Below are positions 22,188-33,980 of a stretch of 64,000 nucleotides of DNA, piece after piece. Origin of the DNA: Siphonodentalium dalli (Eukaryota; Mollusca; Scaphopoda; Gadilida; Siphonodentaliidae); assembly GCA_032622095.1 (NCBI GenBank), contig CP136064.1:134175129-134239128 (forward strand), given 5' to 3'. Within the stretch, counting starts at the first letter, position 1, and each line of letters begins with the position of its first letter. Below the pieces are notes generated by a model. That model ran no database searches, was not told where the DNA came from, and saw only the letters and a program-made list of their open reading frames with translations. Made by a program: the position numbers and the translations under genes.

Positions 22188-23075
22188 TATGACATCCCTT
22201 GTAACTGCAGCCACACCACACTTGTAACTGCACCCCCTCCATTGTAAACCGAAATACAAACTGCACCCGCCTCCCTTGTTACTTCCCCGCCCTTGAAACT
22301 GCACCCCATTGTAACTGCTCACTCCCTTGTAACTGAACCCCTTCCCATGTAACTGCATGCACTCACTTGTAACTGCAAGACCTCCCTTGTTACTGCACCT
22401 CATCCATTGTAACTGCCCCCTCCCTTGTAACTACCCCCTCCCATGTAACTGCATGCCATCCCTTGTAACTGCACTTCCTCCCTTGTAACTGCACCCCTCC
22501 CTTGTAACTGTGCATGCACTCACTTGTAACTGCAAGACCTCCCTTGTTACTGCACCTCATCCCTTGTAACTGCCCCCTCCCTTGTAACTACCCCCTCCCA
22601 TGTAACTGCATGCCCTCCCTTGTAACTGCACTTCCTCCCTTGTAACTGCACCACTCCCTTGTAATTGAACCCCTCACTTGTAACTGCCCCATTCCTTGTA
22701 ACTGTACCCCTCCCTTGTAACTACACCCCCATGTAACTGCACCCCTTCCTTGTAACTAGACCCCCTTGTAACTACCCATCCCTTGTATGTAATTGCACCC
22801 CCTTGTAACTGCATGACCTCCAAAGTAAATGCACCCCCTTGTAACTGCCCCTCCATTGTAACTGCATCTGCTCCCTTGTAACTGCCCCCATCTCTTGTAA
22901 CTGCATGCCATCCCTTGTAACTGTACACCTCCCTTGTAACTGTAGCCCTCCATCGTAACTGTAGCCCTCCCTTGTAACTGGCCCATTGTAACTGCACCAT
23001 CTCCCTTGTAACTGCATACCCTCCTTTGTAACTGAACCCCCTCCATTGTAACTGTCACACTCCCTTGTAACTGCT
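22188..23075. repeat. CTCCCTTGTAACTGCA minisatellite
   Basis: About 45 diverged copies of an 18-22-bp unit, consensus near CCCTCCCTTGTAACTGCAC, run head to tail. Unit length and sequence vary (TTGTAACTACC, ATGTAACTGC, CATTGTAACTG). The minus strand is almost free of stops in all three frames, giving false repetitive peptides rich in YKG/VTREG. It lies about 1.2 kb downstream of the CHTF18 stop. Confidence 0.95.
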
Positions 23076-23079
23076 ACCG

Positions 23080-24282
23080 TTACTTGAATGTGAATTGGTT
23101 TTGCAGTTAATCCTGAAAATAAACATGATAATAATTGTTATATAAGTATATATAATATCAGGGCATGCATCATCATCCATCCCTATACTGGCTGTATAGC
23201 ATTAAAACATTTGAGGAAACGTGAATAAATATCTAAAGTATATGTAAATGAAGTCATACTATGATATAAAATGTGAACAAAATTAAGGTATTGTCTTTGA
23301 TACCAAAATTTGAGCAGACCATTCATTATGTAGTAAAAGTTCTGGAAAGGACATTTTGTTAACAAGTGGAAATACTGTATATCATTAAAATGAAATCTGT
23401 TTTTGTCAAAGTTTTTTATTTATGTTTTTACCATGCCCAGATAATATCCAGATAACATCCAGATAACATTATGTTAGTTTTCAGTTAGTGATGTATTTGC
23501 CAAAAACTGCCCGTTCAGGAAAGGACATTTTTTAACGGAATTTTGAACACATTTTGGTTAAATGAAATTTTATAATTAAGTTGAAATTGAGCAATACTCT
23601 AATTCTTTTTCAGTTTTGAAATTAAATCGTATGATATTATTTTTTAAAACTTTAAAGTCATCAGAATCTCAAACTCTGAAGTTGTTTTGGAGATAAAAAT
23701 GTTTAACGGAATTTCCCAAATTTAACTAAAAATGTCATAATTTGAAATTTTTTGGGGTTTTGATGTTCAAATTTCAGCAAAAGTTTCTCTGACCGATGCT
23801 GGAAGTTTATAACAACTTCGTTGTTAGGTGAATAAGAATGTATTAATGAATCTTACATCTGAATACAGCACCGACATGAATTTGGCATGCTCAAAATCTC
23901 GAAAAAGGGAGACATTTTTTGGCTATATAAAATATAGAAAAATACATTGATGACCCTGAAATTTTGTATGCAATGAGTCTAAAGTTAGGTTTATGTATAG
24001 ATTTGATATTGAATTGAAATGGAGGAAAATATCTAGGAGAATCCAATGAAAATGATTATGCTACAGTTCCCATGAAAGCACCCTTATGATGAATAATAGT
24101 ATATCACACAAATCACTGATAGGATAGTAACCATATCCTGTCAAGACATATGCATTTTCACTTCTTTATCAATGCATGAACATTTAATAACTGAAATCAT
24201 TCTTGGGTTTGGCAAGAGCAAACAAGATATTAATCAATTATGAAATGATTGGTTCTATGGTACAGGATGTTGGAAATCTGGT
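23080..24282. other. Region downstream of CHTF18; 3' UTR plus intergenic
   Basis: No exon or element is evident. On the minus strand an ATTAAA (TTTAAT on plus, about 24183-24188) lies about 95 bases past the CHTF18 stop and is a plausible poly(A) signal. The rest is A+T-rich DNA. Confidence 0.4.
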
Positions 24283-24503
24283 CTATAAAAAGTCCTGAAC
24301 TCGCACATTACGCCTGACAGCATTAGTATATCCCTCCTGAAATTGAAACCATATAACTGTGTCCAACACCGATTTCTTCTTGTTCTCTGTCTTTTTCTTC
24401 TTCTCTGCTTCAACAGGTTTAACAACTCTCCCAAAGAAATCCCTTTGCCCCACATCTTTCTTTTTGAAAATCTCATTCTCTATTTTCTTAGCATGGTCCA
24501 AAC
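24283..24503 (-). CDS. CHTF18: CHTF18 last coding exon (C-terminal tail)
   Basis: The exon starts after ATTCAG at 24504 and ends with TAG at 24283-24285. It encodes GLDHAKKIENEIFKKK, then QRDFFGRVV, a lysine/glutamate-rich linker, and a final block WFQFQEGYTNAVRRNV followed by RVQDFL. The DFFGRVV box and the terminal W.F.EG.SNAVRR motif are hallmarks of CTF18 proteins from yeast to human; the tail is the part that pairs with CTF8 and DCC1. The final block is well conserved, which argues for selection and a functional gene. The exon is 17 kb from its upstream partner. The ATTAAA about 95 bases downstream may end the transcript. Confidence 0.88.
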
Positions 24504-24611
24504 CTGAATACATAGAATAGAATTGTCTGAAAATCAGCAACAAATTATGAGAAATGCCTATGAAAATTAACTTTATATTGAATTAAGGTCTATTCATACA
24601 ATGGATAGTAA

Positions 24612-24660
24612 ACAAGAGGTGTGCACTCGCGTGCTAGCATACTCCCACCGTGGCAAATTC
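24612..24660. repeat. Dispersed repeat end, CAAGAGGTGTGCACT
   Basis: AACAAGAGGTGTGCACTCGC then GTGCTAGCATACTCCCACC matches 47090-47128 with two or three differences. It marks one end of a dispersed family; the other end may be the GGGGGTATAATTA sequence seen at about 45735 and 49275-49285. The full extent here is not clear. Confidence 0.5.
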
Positions 24661-25024
24661 AACCCGCATTATCCGTAAACCCAACAAAAAAGATTTTTAA
24701 CTTTAAAGAAAAATTTGGATTAATAATATCGATATGGTGTCGCAAGAAGCTTGTACAGGAAAAAAGACGGACGGACCCAAAACTGTGGTAAAAATCATTG
24801 TTCCGAACCCATATTAGAAGAAACTTCCGGAAAATATCATAACTGGATAGCATCCACACAAAAAAATCCCAAAATGTTCGAAGTCAAAATAAGTCGAAAA
24901 TGAAGTGTTATGTTAGGAAAAACAGTCCGAGCCAACCCTGAGCCGCATCATGTATAGAGGGTGTTGTGAGAAGCATGTATACCAAAAATTATTGAAATTG
25001 GTTCATATTTGTTAAAGTTATTAC

Positions 25025-25150
25025 TGTATACACCCGTCAGTAAGCCCATCCTCGAAGATAAGCCCAGTCTGGGGTTTTTACCCTAAATAAAACAAGGGGT
25101 GGTCCTCGTAGATAAGCCCACCCCCATTTTTGAGCATTTGGAAGGTGAAT
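25025..25150. repeat. Dispersed repeat end with GATAAGCCCA boxes
   Basis: ACTGTATACACCCGTCAGTA then AGCCCATCCTCGAAGATAAGC and, 60 bases on, CCTCGTAGATAAGCCCACC. The duplicated GATAAGCCCA box next to a TACTGTATA start resembles a transposon terminus. No partner end was found, so this is a weak call. Confidence 0.3.
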
Positions 25151-25803
25151 ACATATCATGTCTTTCTATCCTGCAGAATAGGAGAGATACACATCTGCTC
25201 TTTTATTATTTTTTCCAGTTGTTTTTCTTAAATAATAAAGATGTATAATAGTATACACTTGTGTTAATATTGTTGTGAACTCTACACATCTTATTCTATT
25301 CTTAGTTGTTGGGTCAGTCAAAGAGGTATTAAATCAATAAAATTAAAGGATGTGTCACTTATTGTTCACACCTCTATCAGAGTAAATCCAATGGGATGTG
25401 GAGCAATGACTTGGTGTTTTTGTAGGATCCTTTGATAATGCAGAAGAGTGATGTTAGTTCACCTGCACCACACTGTTGTGTTTTTATAAGAATTAACTTG
25501 ATTAGTAAGCATAAGTGTAACTAAATTAACTTAACCCTATTGTATTAAAAGTCAGACAGAATTTTCTAAGTCAAAATTAGTCGAAAAGTAAGGTGTAACT
25601 TAAAATGAAAGTGTCAATGACACTGTAGCTCAACTTGGAAAGGGAATAATTTAATGTATTACAGTCAATGGAGCGATTAGGAATGTGGAAAGTTGAATGT
25701 CTAATACTAGTTTATAGACATGAAGAGAAAAGTAAAATCCAAGATTGAGTCGTTCCCATCTACATGTCATCGTTAACATCCATGACAAATTTTATGATGA
25801 TCT

Positions 25804-25884
25804 TGTTGAGCTACAGAGTTTGAATAGAAGTGAAGCAAGTCACAAGTGTGCTGTGGAGATATAATAGGTAATTAGCCATTAACA
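25804..25884 (+). repeat. 5' LTR of the copia element (81 bp)
   Basis: It begins TGTTGAGC and ends TTAACA, giving the usual TGTT...AACA inverted ends. It is followed by AA and then the primer binding site, which fixes its right end. 81 bp is very short for an LTR, which is usually more than 100 bp. Only the first 35 bp can be compared with the 3' copy, and these are identical. Confidence 0.75.
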
Positions 25885-25886
25885 AA

Positions 25887-25896
25887 TGGTAGCAGA
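25887..25896 (+). other. Primer binding site, initiator Met tRNA
   Basis: TGGTAGCAGA is the complement of the 3' end of metazoan initiator tRNA-Met (...CTGCTACCA) and lies two bases after the LTR. Priming from the intact 3' end of the tRNA is standard for many copia elements, though not for Drosophila copia itself. Confidence 0.75.
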
Positions 25897-25904
25897 TTAA
25901 CAGG

Positions 25905-28900
25905 ATGGCTATGAGGATCAACCCACCAACCTACAACAAGAATTATGAGCGATATAAACAAGAGTTACTGGCTTGGAAAGAGATTACTGATTTGAACAAA
26001 GGAAAACAAGGGATAGCGATTGCGTTAACTCTGCCGGAAAATGATGAGTCTCACATAAGAGAGAAAGTTTTTGATGAAGTACCTCTTGCTGATTTGAAGA
26101 AAGACGATGGACTTAACATTCTCCTTGAATTTCTGGACAAATATCTTGGAAAAGATGAACTTGAGGACAGTTGGGAAAAATTCCAGGATTTTGAAGACTA
26201 TAAGCGCACATCGAATGAGACTGTTAGTGAATATATAGTCAATTTTGACCAGAAGTACAATAAAATATTGAAGAAAGGACTCAAACTTCCATCGGAAATT
26301 CTTGCGTTTAAATTATTAAAAAGAGCGAGGATTTCGACACAAGAGACAATGCTTGTAATGACAGGTATGGACTACAGTCATAAGGACACACTTTTTGTAC
26401 AGACAAGGAAATCATTGAAAAAAATTCAAAGGGGATTCTGTAGCGGGTGGACACGACACGACTTCAGTTAATGCGATAAAGACCAAACCTGATGATGTGT
26501 ATTTTACGGGTTCAGATAGAGGTCACTATAACTACAAGGCGAGAGGGCGTTATCAGAGAGGACAATTTTTTGGACGTAGAGCAAGTAACCCTCGAATCTC
26601 AAATTCGTCGAGTAGTGCTAGTTATAGTATGAACACTTCCAGAAAAATCAATCCAGTTGGTCGAGATGGTGAGAGTCTAAGGTGTGTATCATGTGGATCA
26701 TTCCGGCATCTCCTCAAAGATTGCCCAGATAGCTGGGAAAACATGGCAAAACAATCAAGAGTGAACTTAGCTGAAGTAGAACAGGAACATGTTGTTTTAT
26801 ACACTGGGAGTGATAAGGGAGATATGAAAGAGCTTGGGAAGGAGGCAAGAAATTGCGCTGTACTCGACAGTGCATGTTCCAGTACTGTATGTGGACGAGA
26901 GTGGCTGGATACATACATTAATTCTTTGACTGAAGATGATAAAAACAGTATTGAAGTTAGCGATGGTACAAGGATGTTCAAATTCGGAGGTGGGACACAG
27001 ATGCGATCAATGGGAGAATATAGTATTCCCGCAAAGATTGTTGGAAAGAAAGTTATCATCAAAACTGATGTTGTTGCATCTGACATTCCTCTTCTCCTTT
27101 CAAAGGATGCGATGAAGCGTGCACAAGTGAGGCTTGATATCGAAAATGATTCAGCAAATATTCTAGGCAAAGATGTGTGTTTAAACCTAACTACTTCTGG
27201 TCACTATTGCATTGCACTAGATGGTGGAATGGATGTTCAAGAAGTGTTCAGTGTTAATTTGAGTGATTTAGGCGACAATGAATTGTCCAAAGTACTTTAT
27301 AAATTACATAGACAATTCGCTCATCCACCAACCAATCGATTGATAGCATTACTAAAGGATGCAGGTGTGTGGCAAGAAAAGTTTAGTAATGTTTTGGAGA
27401 ACATTCGAGACAACTGTGATATTTGCAAAATGCATGCTCCAACACTGCCACGGCCTGTTGTCTCATTTCCCATGGCGAAAAGCTTCAATGAAAAGGTTGC
27501 CATTGACTTGAAAAAATGGGGTAACCGATGGATTCTTCATATTATTGACATGTGGTCAAGACTAACATTATCTGTGTTTATAGAGAGAAAAACTCCAAGA
27601 GAAATTATCGACAAGATTATCAAACACTGGATAGGAATATTTGGCGTATTTGGATCAGTGTTGCATGATAATGGCGGCGAGTTTAATAATGATGAATTGG
27701 GAGAAGTTTCGTCGATTCTCAATGTGCAGGTGTGCACAACAGCTGCATACAGTCCATTTCAGAATGGGCTTTGTTAACGAGTACATTCAATAACAGATTC
27801 TATGCTGCTAAAACTTCAAGATGATAACAAGGACACTCCTGATGATATTCTGTTATGTTGGGCCAATATGGCTCGTAATTCATTACAAATGTGGAATGGG
27901 TTCAGTAGTTATCAACTTGTGTTCGGGTTCAATCCGAAAATACCCAACATCATGACAGATAATATTGCAGCAATGGATGGTAAAACAATGAGTGAAGTCT
28001 TTGCAGAACATATGAATACTCTACATTCTGCTCGTAGGGCATTTATTCAGACAGAAGCTGATGAGAGAATCCGACGGGCTCTACGAGGCAAGGTCAGGGC
28101 AGCAGAACAGTGCTATTCTAATGGAGATAGAGTGTTTTATAAAAGGGAGGGAAAAGACAAATGGCTTGGACCTGCAAAAGTGGTTTTCCAAGATGGCAAA
28201 GTTGTGTTTCTGAGACATGGAGGAACATTTGTGAGAGTTTCTCCAAACCGACTTATTAAAGCCAACTCTTACAATATGAACCCAGATCCAGGTGATCTTA
28301 AAGAAGATAAGTGTGTCGAACAAGCAGTTGAGTCGAAAATTGAAGTATTCACAGAAAACGTCGGTGAAAAAGATTCTGTTCAGAACATTGTGACACCCAA
28401 AGCTGCGTCAGACGAGAAGATCATGCTGAAAACAGGTGATGAAATTGAGTATCATCTGGAAGATGGAGATGAATGGATTCCTGGTACTGTTATTGGTAGA
28501 GCTGGGAAAGCGACTTGAACAAATAAATCCTGGTTCAATCTACAGATGAAAGATGGAAACAAAATGAGTATTGATTTGAATAGTGTTCAGTGGAAAAGGA
28601 CCAGTCAAACTGAAGAAGTGTTGATGACATTTGTGCCAAAGGACAGACTTCATGATCCTTCGTGTGGGAATGCAATAATTCAAGAGCTTCAGAAGTTAAA
28701 GGACTTTGATACTTATGAAGAGGTAAATGAAAATGGACAACAATGCATTTCTACACGCTGGGTACTGACACAACGGGGAGCTGATGTCCGGGCCCGTTTA
28801 GTCGCCCGTGGATTTGAGGAGGAAGGTTTGACACAAAATGATTCACCTACTGTAAGCAAAGTATCCATAAGACTATTCTTGACATTGGCAGTAAATAAAA

Positions 28901-30119
28901 AATGGAATGTTAAAACAACTGATATTAAGTCAGCGTTCCTCCAAGGAAAAAAATTGGAAAGGGAAGTCTTCATCAGACCTCCTAAAGAAGCTCAGACAGA
29001 AGGAAAAGTTTGGAAGTTGAAAACATGCTTGTATGGTTTAAAAGATGCAGCTCGGCAATTCTACACAAGTGTTGTACATGAACTAAATCATCTTGGTTGT
29101 GAGTTATCTACACTAGATCCTTCTCTGTTCTACAAACGAGGAAAAGATGGTGAATACTTCTCAGCCATGTGGATGACTTTCTTCATGCTGGTGATAAGGA
29201 TTTTAACGAACATGTAATGGGTGGCTTGCGACAGCGTTTCCTAGCTGGAAAAGTAGAGGAGGTAAAATTCACTTACGTTGGGTTCCACATTGAACAGAAA
29301 GCTGATGAAATAATTCTGCACCAGAATAACTATATTCATGGAGTAAGAGACATTGAGTTACGTGCGGAAAGAGTTGCCTGCAAAAATGATGAATTAAGTA
29401 TGAATGAATACACTGATCTGCGTTCTATTGTTGGAAGTCTAAATTGGATTGTGCAAGGGACAAGACCTGATTTGGCTTTTGAGTTAATAGAACTGAGCAC
29501 TAAATTCAGAAAAGGTCAAGTTTGTGATCTGGCTAGAGCAGTGAAGATCATATCAAGAGTGAAATCTGAGACAACATCAATTCGATTTCCATTCATGGGA
29601 CTTCCTTCAGATGATAAGTGGAAATTAGTGGTTTTTACTGATGCTGCTTATGCAAATTTGCCTGATGGAATCAGCAGTACAATGGCATATGTTATATTTG
29701 TCGTAAATCCAGATAAATTGAGCTGTCCTCTATCTTGGAACTGCCATAAGATAAAAAGAGTGGTGCGTTCAACATTGGCTGCCGAAGCAATGAGCTTGCA
29801 GGAAGGTGTCGAGGAGGCGATATATGTCAGGAAAGTGTTATGTGAATTGTGCAGTATCCAAGAGACAAAGATCCCCATTGTTGCCTATGTGGATAACAGG
29901 AGTGTGGTGGAAGCTGTGCACACAACTAAAATGGTTGATGATAAACGTCTTCGAATCGATATTGGTGCGATGAAACAATGTCTTGATCGAGGTGAAGTAG
30001 AAAGCATTCGATGGTGCCCAGGTTCGAGTCAGCTTGCCAATTGCCTAACAAAACGAGGTGCTTCCGGCGAGCAGCTGATTGCTACATTCCAGAGAGGGAA
30101 AGTAGCAATTGACATTTAG
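25905..30119 (+). pseudogene. copia gag-pol polyprotein, four disabling changes
   Basis: Gag starts at the ATG at 25905 and its capsid part (LEDSWEKFQDF, VSEYIVNF, LPSEILAFKLL) stops at 26471 after a one-base shift near an A7 run. The next frame (26497-27777) has a CCHC knuckle (C63, C66, H71, C76), a protease DSAC (D124) and the integrase HHCC and two aspartates (AIDL, HDNGGEF). It ends in a TAA at 27775-27777, exactly where the third catalytic residue (Glu) is expected after SPFQNGLC. A second stop lies at 28516. RT (28546-29217) has RARLVARGF, DIKSAFLQG and LYGLKDAARQFY; a shift just before HVDDFLHAG moves it to 29169-30119, which adds RNase H (FTDAAYAN, STLAAEAMSL, AYVDNRSVVEA). Domain order is that of Ty1/copia. 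The conserved frame elsewhere suggests modest age. Confidence 0.92.
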
Positions 30120-30190
30120 GAAAAATGGATGATACGGACTGTATATTTGTAAATATTTCTGTGGTTTTATCAAAAGAACTAAAACAACAT

Positions 30191-30211
30191 AAAAAGAGAA
30201 AAGAGGGAGAT
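30191..30211 (+). other. Polypurine tract of the copia element
   Basis: The run AAAAAGAGAAAAGAGGGAGA lies one base before the TGTTGAG start of the 3' LTR and would prime plus-strand synthesis. Its position confirms the LTR boundary. Confidence 0.8.
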
Positions 30212-30246
30212 TGTTGAGCTACAGAGTTTGAATAGAAGTGAAGCAA
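30212..30246 (+). repeat. 3' LTR remnant (35 of 81 bp)
   Basis: It is identical to 25804-25838 and then switches directly to satellite sequence (CATGTCAATATTAAC). The loss of the distal 46 bp removes the 3' end signals. Confidence 0.8.
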
Positions 30247-31086
30247 CATGTCAATATTAACACCCATGACATATTTCATGACGATCAGACGAACAGTACG
30301 ACCTGTAGCCCGTGCTAATGGATTGAATTTTGAAACCCAAGATGGCCACTGGCAGCCATGTTTTTTGTCCGAATGACCCCAAAATGACTCGTTCCCATCT
30401 ACATTCCAATTTAAACAGCCATGAATAATTTCATGATGATCAGACTAAAGCTACGACCTGTAGTCCGTGCTAAAGGATTTAGTCATACAAAGAGTAAAAT
30501 CCTACATGTCAATGTTAACATCGTTGACAAATTTCATGATGATCAGACCAAAGGTACGACCTGTAGCCCGTGCTAATGGATTGAATTTTGAAATCGAAGA
30601 TGGCCACTGGCAGCCCTGTTTTTTGTCCGAATGACCCCAAAATGTCTCGTTCCCATCTACATTCCAATTTCAACAGCCATGACAAATTTCATGATGATCA
30701 GATTAAAGGTACAACCTGTAGCCCGTGCTAAAGGATTTAGTCATACAAAGAGTAAAATCCAAAATGGCTGCTGGCGGCCATGTTTTTTTGCCGAATGACC
30801 CCAAAATGACTCGTTTCTCATCTACATGTCATTGTTAACATCCATGACAAATTTTATGATGATCCGACCAAAGGTACGACCTGTAGGCCGTGCCAAAGAA
30901 TTTAGTCATGCAAAGAGTAAAATCTAAGATGGCTGCCGGCTGCATGTTTTTTGGCCGAACGACCCCAAAATTAATTGTTCCCATCTACATGTCAATATTA
31001 ATATCCATGACAAATTTCATGATGATCAGACAAACAGTACGACCTGTAGCCCGTGCTAATGGATTGAATATTGAAATCCAAGATGG

Positions 31087-31431
31087 CCTATCTCTAGTGG
31101 GTTGCTAATTGAGAACAGGTCACCTTTGTTCTGTCTGGTGATCCGGTTCAATAGAACTTAGAAGGTGTTTGTTGTTTTATTGTCCGGTGCCCCTGCTGTG
31201 CGAACAATGTTGATTTTATGACCCCAGATTAATCATGGGTGTTAATTGCCACAATCCGATATCAGGGATGTGTTGATTGCCTGTCTACTGGTCAAATAGA
31301 TAAAATAAAGAGATTATTTTTTGTGATTTTCTACAGTAGCTGAATCCGGGAGATTTTCATGCCTGTCTGGGAGTGCGGGAGATCGTGCTCAAATCCGGGA
31401 GTCTCCCGCACAATCCGGGAGGGTTAACAGG
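31087..31431. mobile_element. 345-bp insertion with CCGGGAG repeats in a monomer
   Basis: The satellite monomer breaks after AAGATGGCC and resumes with TGCCGGCCATG. The inserted DNA has AATCCGGGAG, GAGTCTCCCGC and ATCCGGGAGGGTTAACAGGT near its right end. A CCGGGAGGGTT..CAGGT end resembles DNA-transposon termini common in marine invertebrates; this is from memory and not checked. No clear matching left end is visible, so it may be a truncated copy. Confidence 0.4.
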
Positions 31432-31642
31432 TCTGCCGGCCATGTTTTTCCCCGAATTACCCCAAAATGACTCGTTCCCATCTAAATGTCAATGTCAACA
31501 GCTATGACAAATTTCATAATGATCCAACCGAAGCTACGACCTGTAGCCCGTGCTAAAGGAAATTGTTGACGCATCACACATGCACACGGACGACAAAGCC
31601 ATGGCAATAGCTCAAACTTTACAAAGTAAAGTTGTGCTAAAA

Positions 31643-32224
31643 ACATACTGTTGGTGTATTCCTAGATTTATCAAAGGCATTTGATACAATAGACCATAAT
31701 ATGTTGTTGAAAAAACTTGAATATTTGGTTGTCGTGGGGTTGCACTGAATTGGTTTCATAGCTACCTGACAAACTTGAATATTTTGATTGTCGTGGGGTT
31801 GCACTGAATTGGTTTCATAGTTCGAGGGCCATATTTCTAATAAAACTAATGTAACCTGTGGTGTTCCACAGGGGTCTATATTGGGCTCCCTCCTCTTCCT
31901 TGTATTTATTAATGATCAACCAAAAGTCTGCAATGAACTAATACTATAAAATTTGCTGATGATACAAATGCATTTTTTCTGCATAAAATATAGTACTGCT
32001 TAACAAAGAACTTGAAATGAATAAATGGTTCCTTGCAAACAAATTGTCATTGAACTTGGACAAAACAAATTATGTTTTTTACGAACACAGATCACAGTAA
32101 AACAGAAAATGCCCTTCCTGAACTCAAACTCAATGACAAACAGATACACAGGGTCAGTAACACAAATTCCTAGGAATTAATAAGAAACATTATCCTGGGA
32201 TATGCATGTGGACACAATTCTAAA
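31643..32224 (+). pseudogene. LINE reverse transcriptase fragment, 5' part of a split LINE
   Basis: The broken plus-strand frames read [57 protein letters not shown] and KFLGI. These follow the RT of the LINE at 4218-6917 block by block but with stops and frameshifts. A segment of about 62 bp (AAACTTGAATATT...GGTTTCATAG) is duplicated in tandem at 31711-31830. The copy stops where E3 begins and continues at 39885. It starts abruptly at the end of E2. Confidence 0.85.
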
Positions 32225-33980
32225 TGAAAGTGTCTATGACACTGTAGCTCAACTTTGTAAAGAAGTTAAATTTGAGCAATGAATGAAATGATTAAATTGA
32301 ATCTTGAAATCAAAGATGGCCACTGGCAGCCAATGTATTTTTTGCTGAATGACCCCAAAATGACTTGCTCCCATCTACATGTCAATGTCAACATCCATGA
32401 CAAATTTCATGATGATCCAACCAAAGATACAACCTGTAGCCCATGTCAAAATATTTAGTCATGCAAAGAGTAAAATCCAAGATGGTGCTAGCGGCCATGT
32501 TTTATGGATGAATGACCCCAAAATGACTGTTCCCATCTACATGTCAATGTTAACATCCATGACAAATTTCATGATGATCCGACCAAAGATACAACCTGTA
32601 GCCCATGTCAAAATATTTAGTCATGCAAAGAGTAAAATCCAAGATGGCTGAATGACCCCAAAAATGACTCGTTCCCATTTACATGTCAATGTTAACAGCC
32701 ACGACAAATTTGATGACGATCCGACCAAAGAAACGACCTGTAGCTGTGTCAAAGGATTTAGTCATGTAAAGAGTCAAATCCAAGATGGCTGCCGGCGGCC
32801 ATGTTTTATGGCCGAATGACACCAAAATGACTTGTTCCCATCTGCATGTCAATGTTAACTTCCACGACAAATTTCATGATGGTCAGATGAACACTCCGAC
32901 CTGTAGCCCATGCTAATTGAATGAATTTTGAAATCCAAGATGGCCACTGGCGGGCATGTTTTTTGGTCGAATGACCTCAAAAGGACTCGTTCCCATTTAC
33001 ATGTCAACAGCCATGACAAATTTAATGAAAGTGTCAATGACACTGTAGCTCAACTTGGAAAGGGAATAATTTCATGTTTTACAGTCAATGGAGTGATTAG
33101 GAATGTGGAATGATGAAAGGCCTAGTTATGCAAAGAGTAAAATCCAAGATGGCTGCTGGTGGCCATATTTTTTGGCCGAATGACTCCAAGATGACTCGTT
33201 CCCATCTACATGTCATTGTTAAAATTCATGACAAATTTCACGATGATCCTACCAAAGCTACGACCTGTAGCCCGTGCCAAAGGATTTAGTCATGCAAAGA
33301 GTAAAATCCAAGATGGCTGCTGGCAGACACGTTTTTTGACCGAACAACCCCAAAATTACTCGTTCCCATCCACATGTCAATATTAACAATCATGACAAAT
33401 TTCATAATGATCAGACGAACAGTTCGACCTGTAGCCCATGCTAATGGATTGAATTCTGAAATCCAAAATGGCTGCTGGCGGCCATGTGTTTTGGCCGAAT
33501 GACCCCAAAATGACTCGTTCCAATCTACATGTCATTGTTAACATCCATGACAAATTTCATAATGTCCTGACCAAAGGTGGGACCTGTAGCCTGTGCCAAA
33601 GGATTTAGTCATGCAAAGAGTAAAATCCAAGATGGCTGCTGGCGGCCATGTTTTTTCGCCAAACGACCCCAAAATGACTCGTTCCCATCTACATGTCAAT
33701 ATTAACATCCATGACAAATTTCATAATGATAAGACGAACAGTTCGACCTGTAGCCCGTGCTAATGGATTGATTTTTAAAATCCAAGATGGCCACTGGCAG
33801 CCATGTTTTTTTGCCGAATGACCCCAAAATGACTCGTTCCCATCTGCATGTTAATGTCAACAGCCATGACAAATCTCAAAACGATACGACCAAAGGAACG
33901 ATCTGTAGCCCGTGCCAAAGGATTTAGTCATGCAAAGAGTAAAATACAAGATGGCTGCTGGCGGCCATGTTTTTTGGCCA

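Larger units (their letters stand above)
25804..30246 (+). mobile_element. Ty1/copia LTR retrotransposon with 81-bp LTR; 3' LTR truncated
   Basis: The element runs from a short 5' LTR (25804-25884) through a primer binding site (25887-25896) and gag-pol in the copia order (gag, protease, integrase, RT, RNase H) to a polypurine tract and the first 35 bp of the 3' LTR. It lies inside a satellite monomer. The right flank starts about 35 monomer bases before the left breakpoint instead of with a simple target duplication, so the missing part of the 3' LTR was probably lost in a deletion or recombination between monomers. The coding region has two stops and two frameshifts, so this copy is dead. 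It lies antisense in a CHTF18 intron. Confidence 0.88.
25606..31640 (+). mobile_element. Satellite-cored, Helentron-like element E2, interrupted by copia
   Basis: The head (TGAAAGTGTCAATGACACTG at 25606) and the tail (GCCATGGCAATAG, hairpin, CTAA at 31640) match E1. The core is split by a Ty1/copia element at 25804-30246 and by a 345-bp insertion at about 31087-31431. About seven recognisable monomers remain, alternating between the type with TTTAGTCATNCAAAGAGTAA and the type with GGATTGAATTTTGAAATCC. The tail is followed by a LINE RT fragment at 31643. The part upstream of the copia is short (about 200 bp). Confidence 0.7.

Noticed and set aside
22674-23058. Overlapping minus-strand frames of 81-108 codons with repeated YKG/VTREG peptides
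   Set aside because: They are shadows of a stop-poor minisatellite; all three frames are open and the peptides only mirror the DNA repeat.
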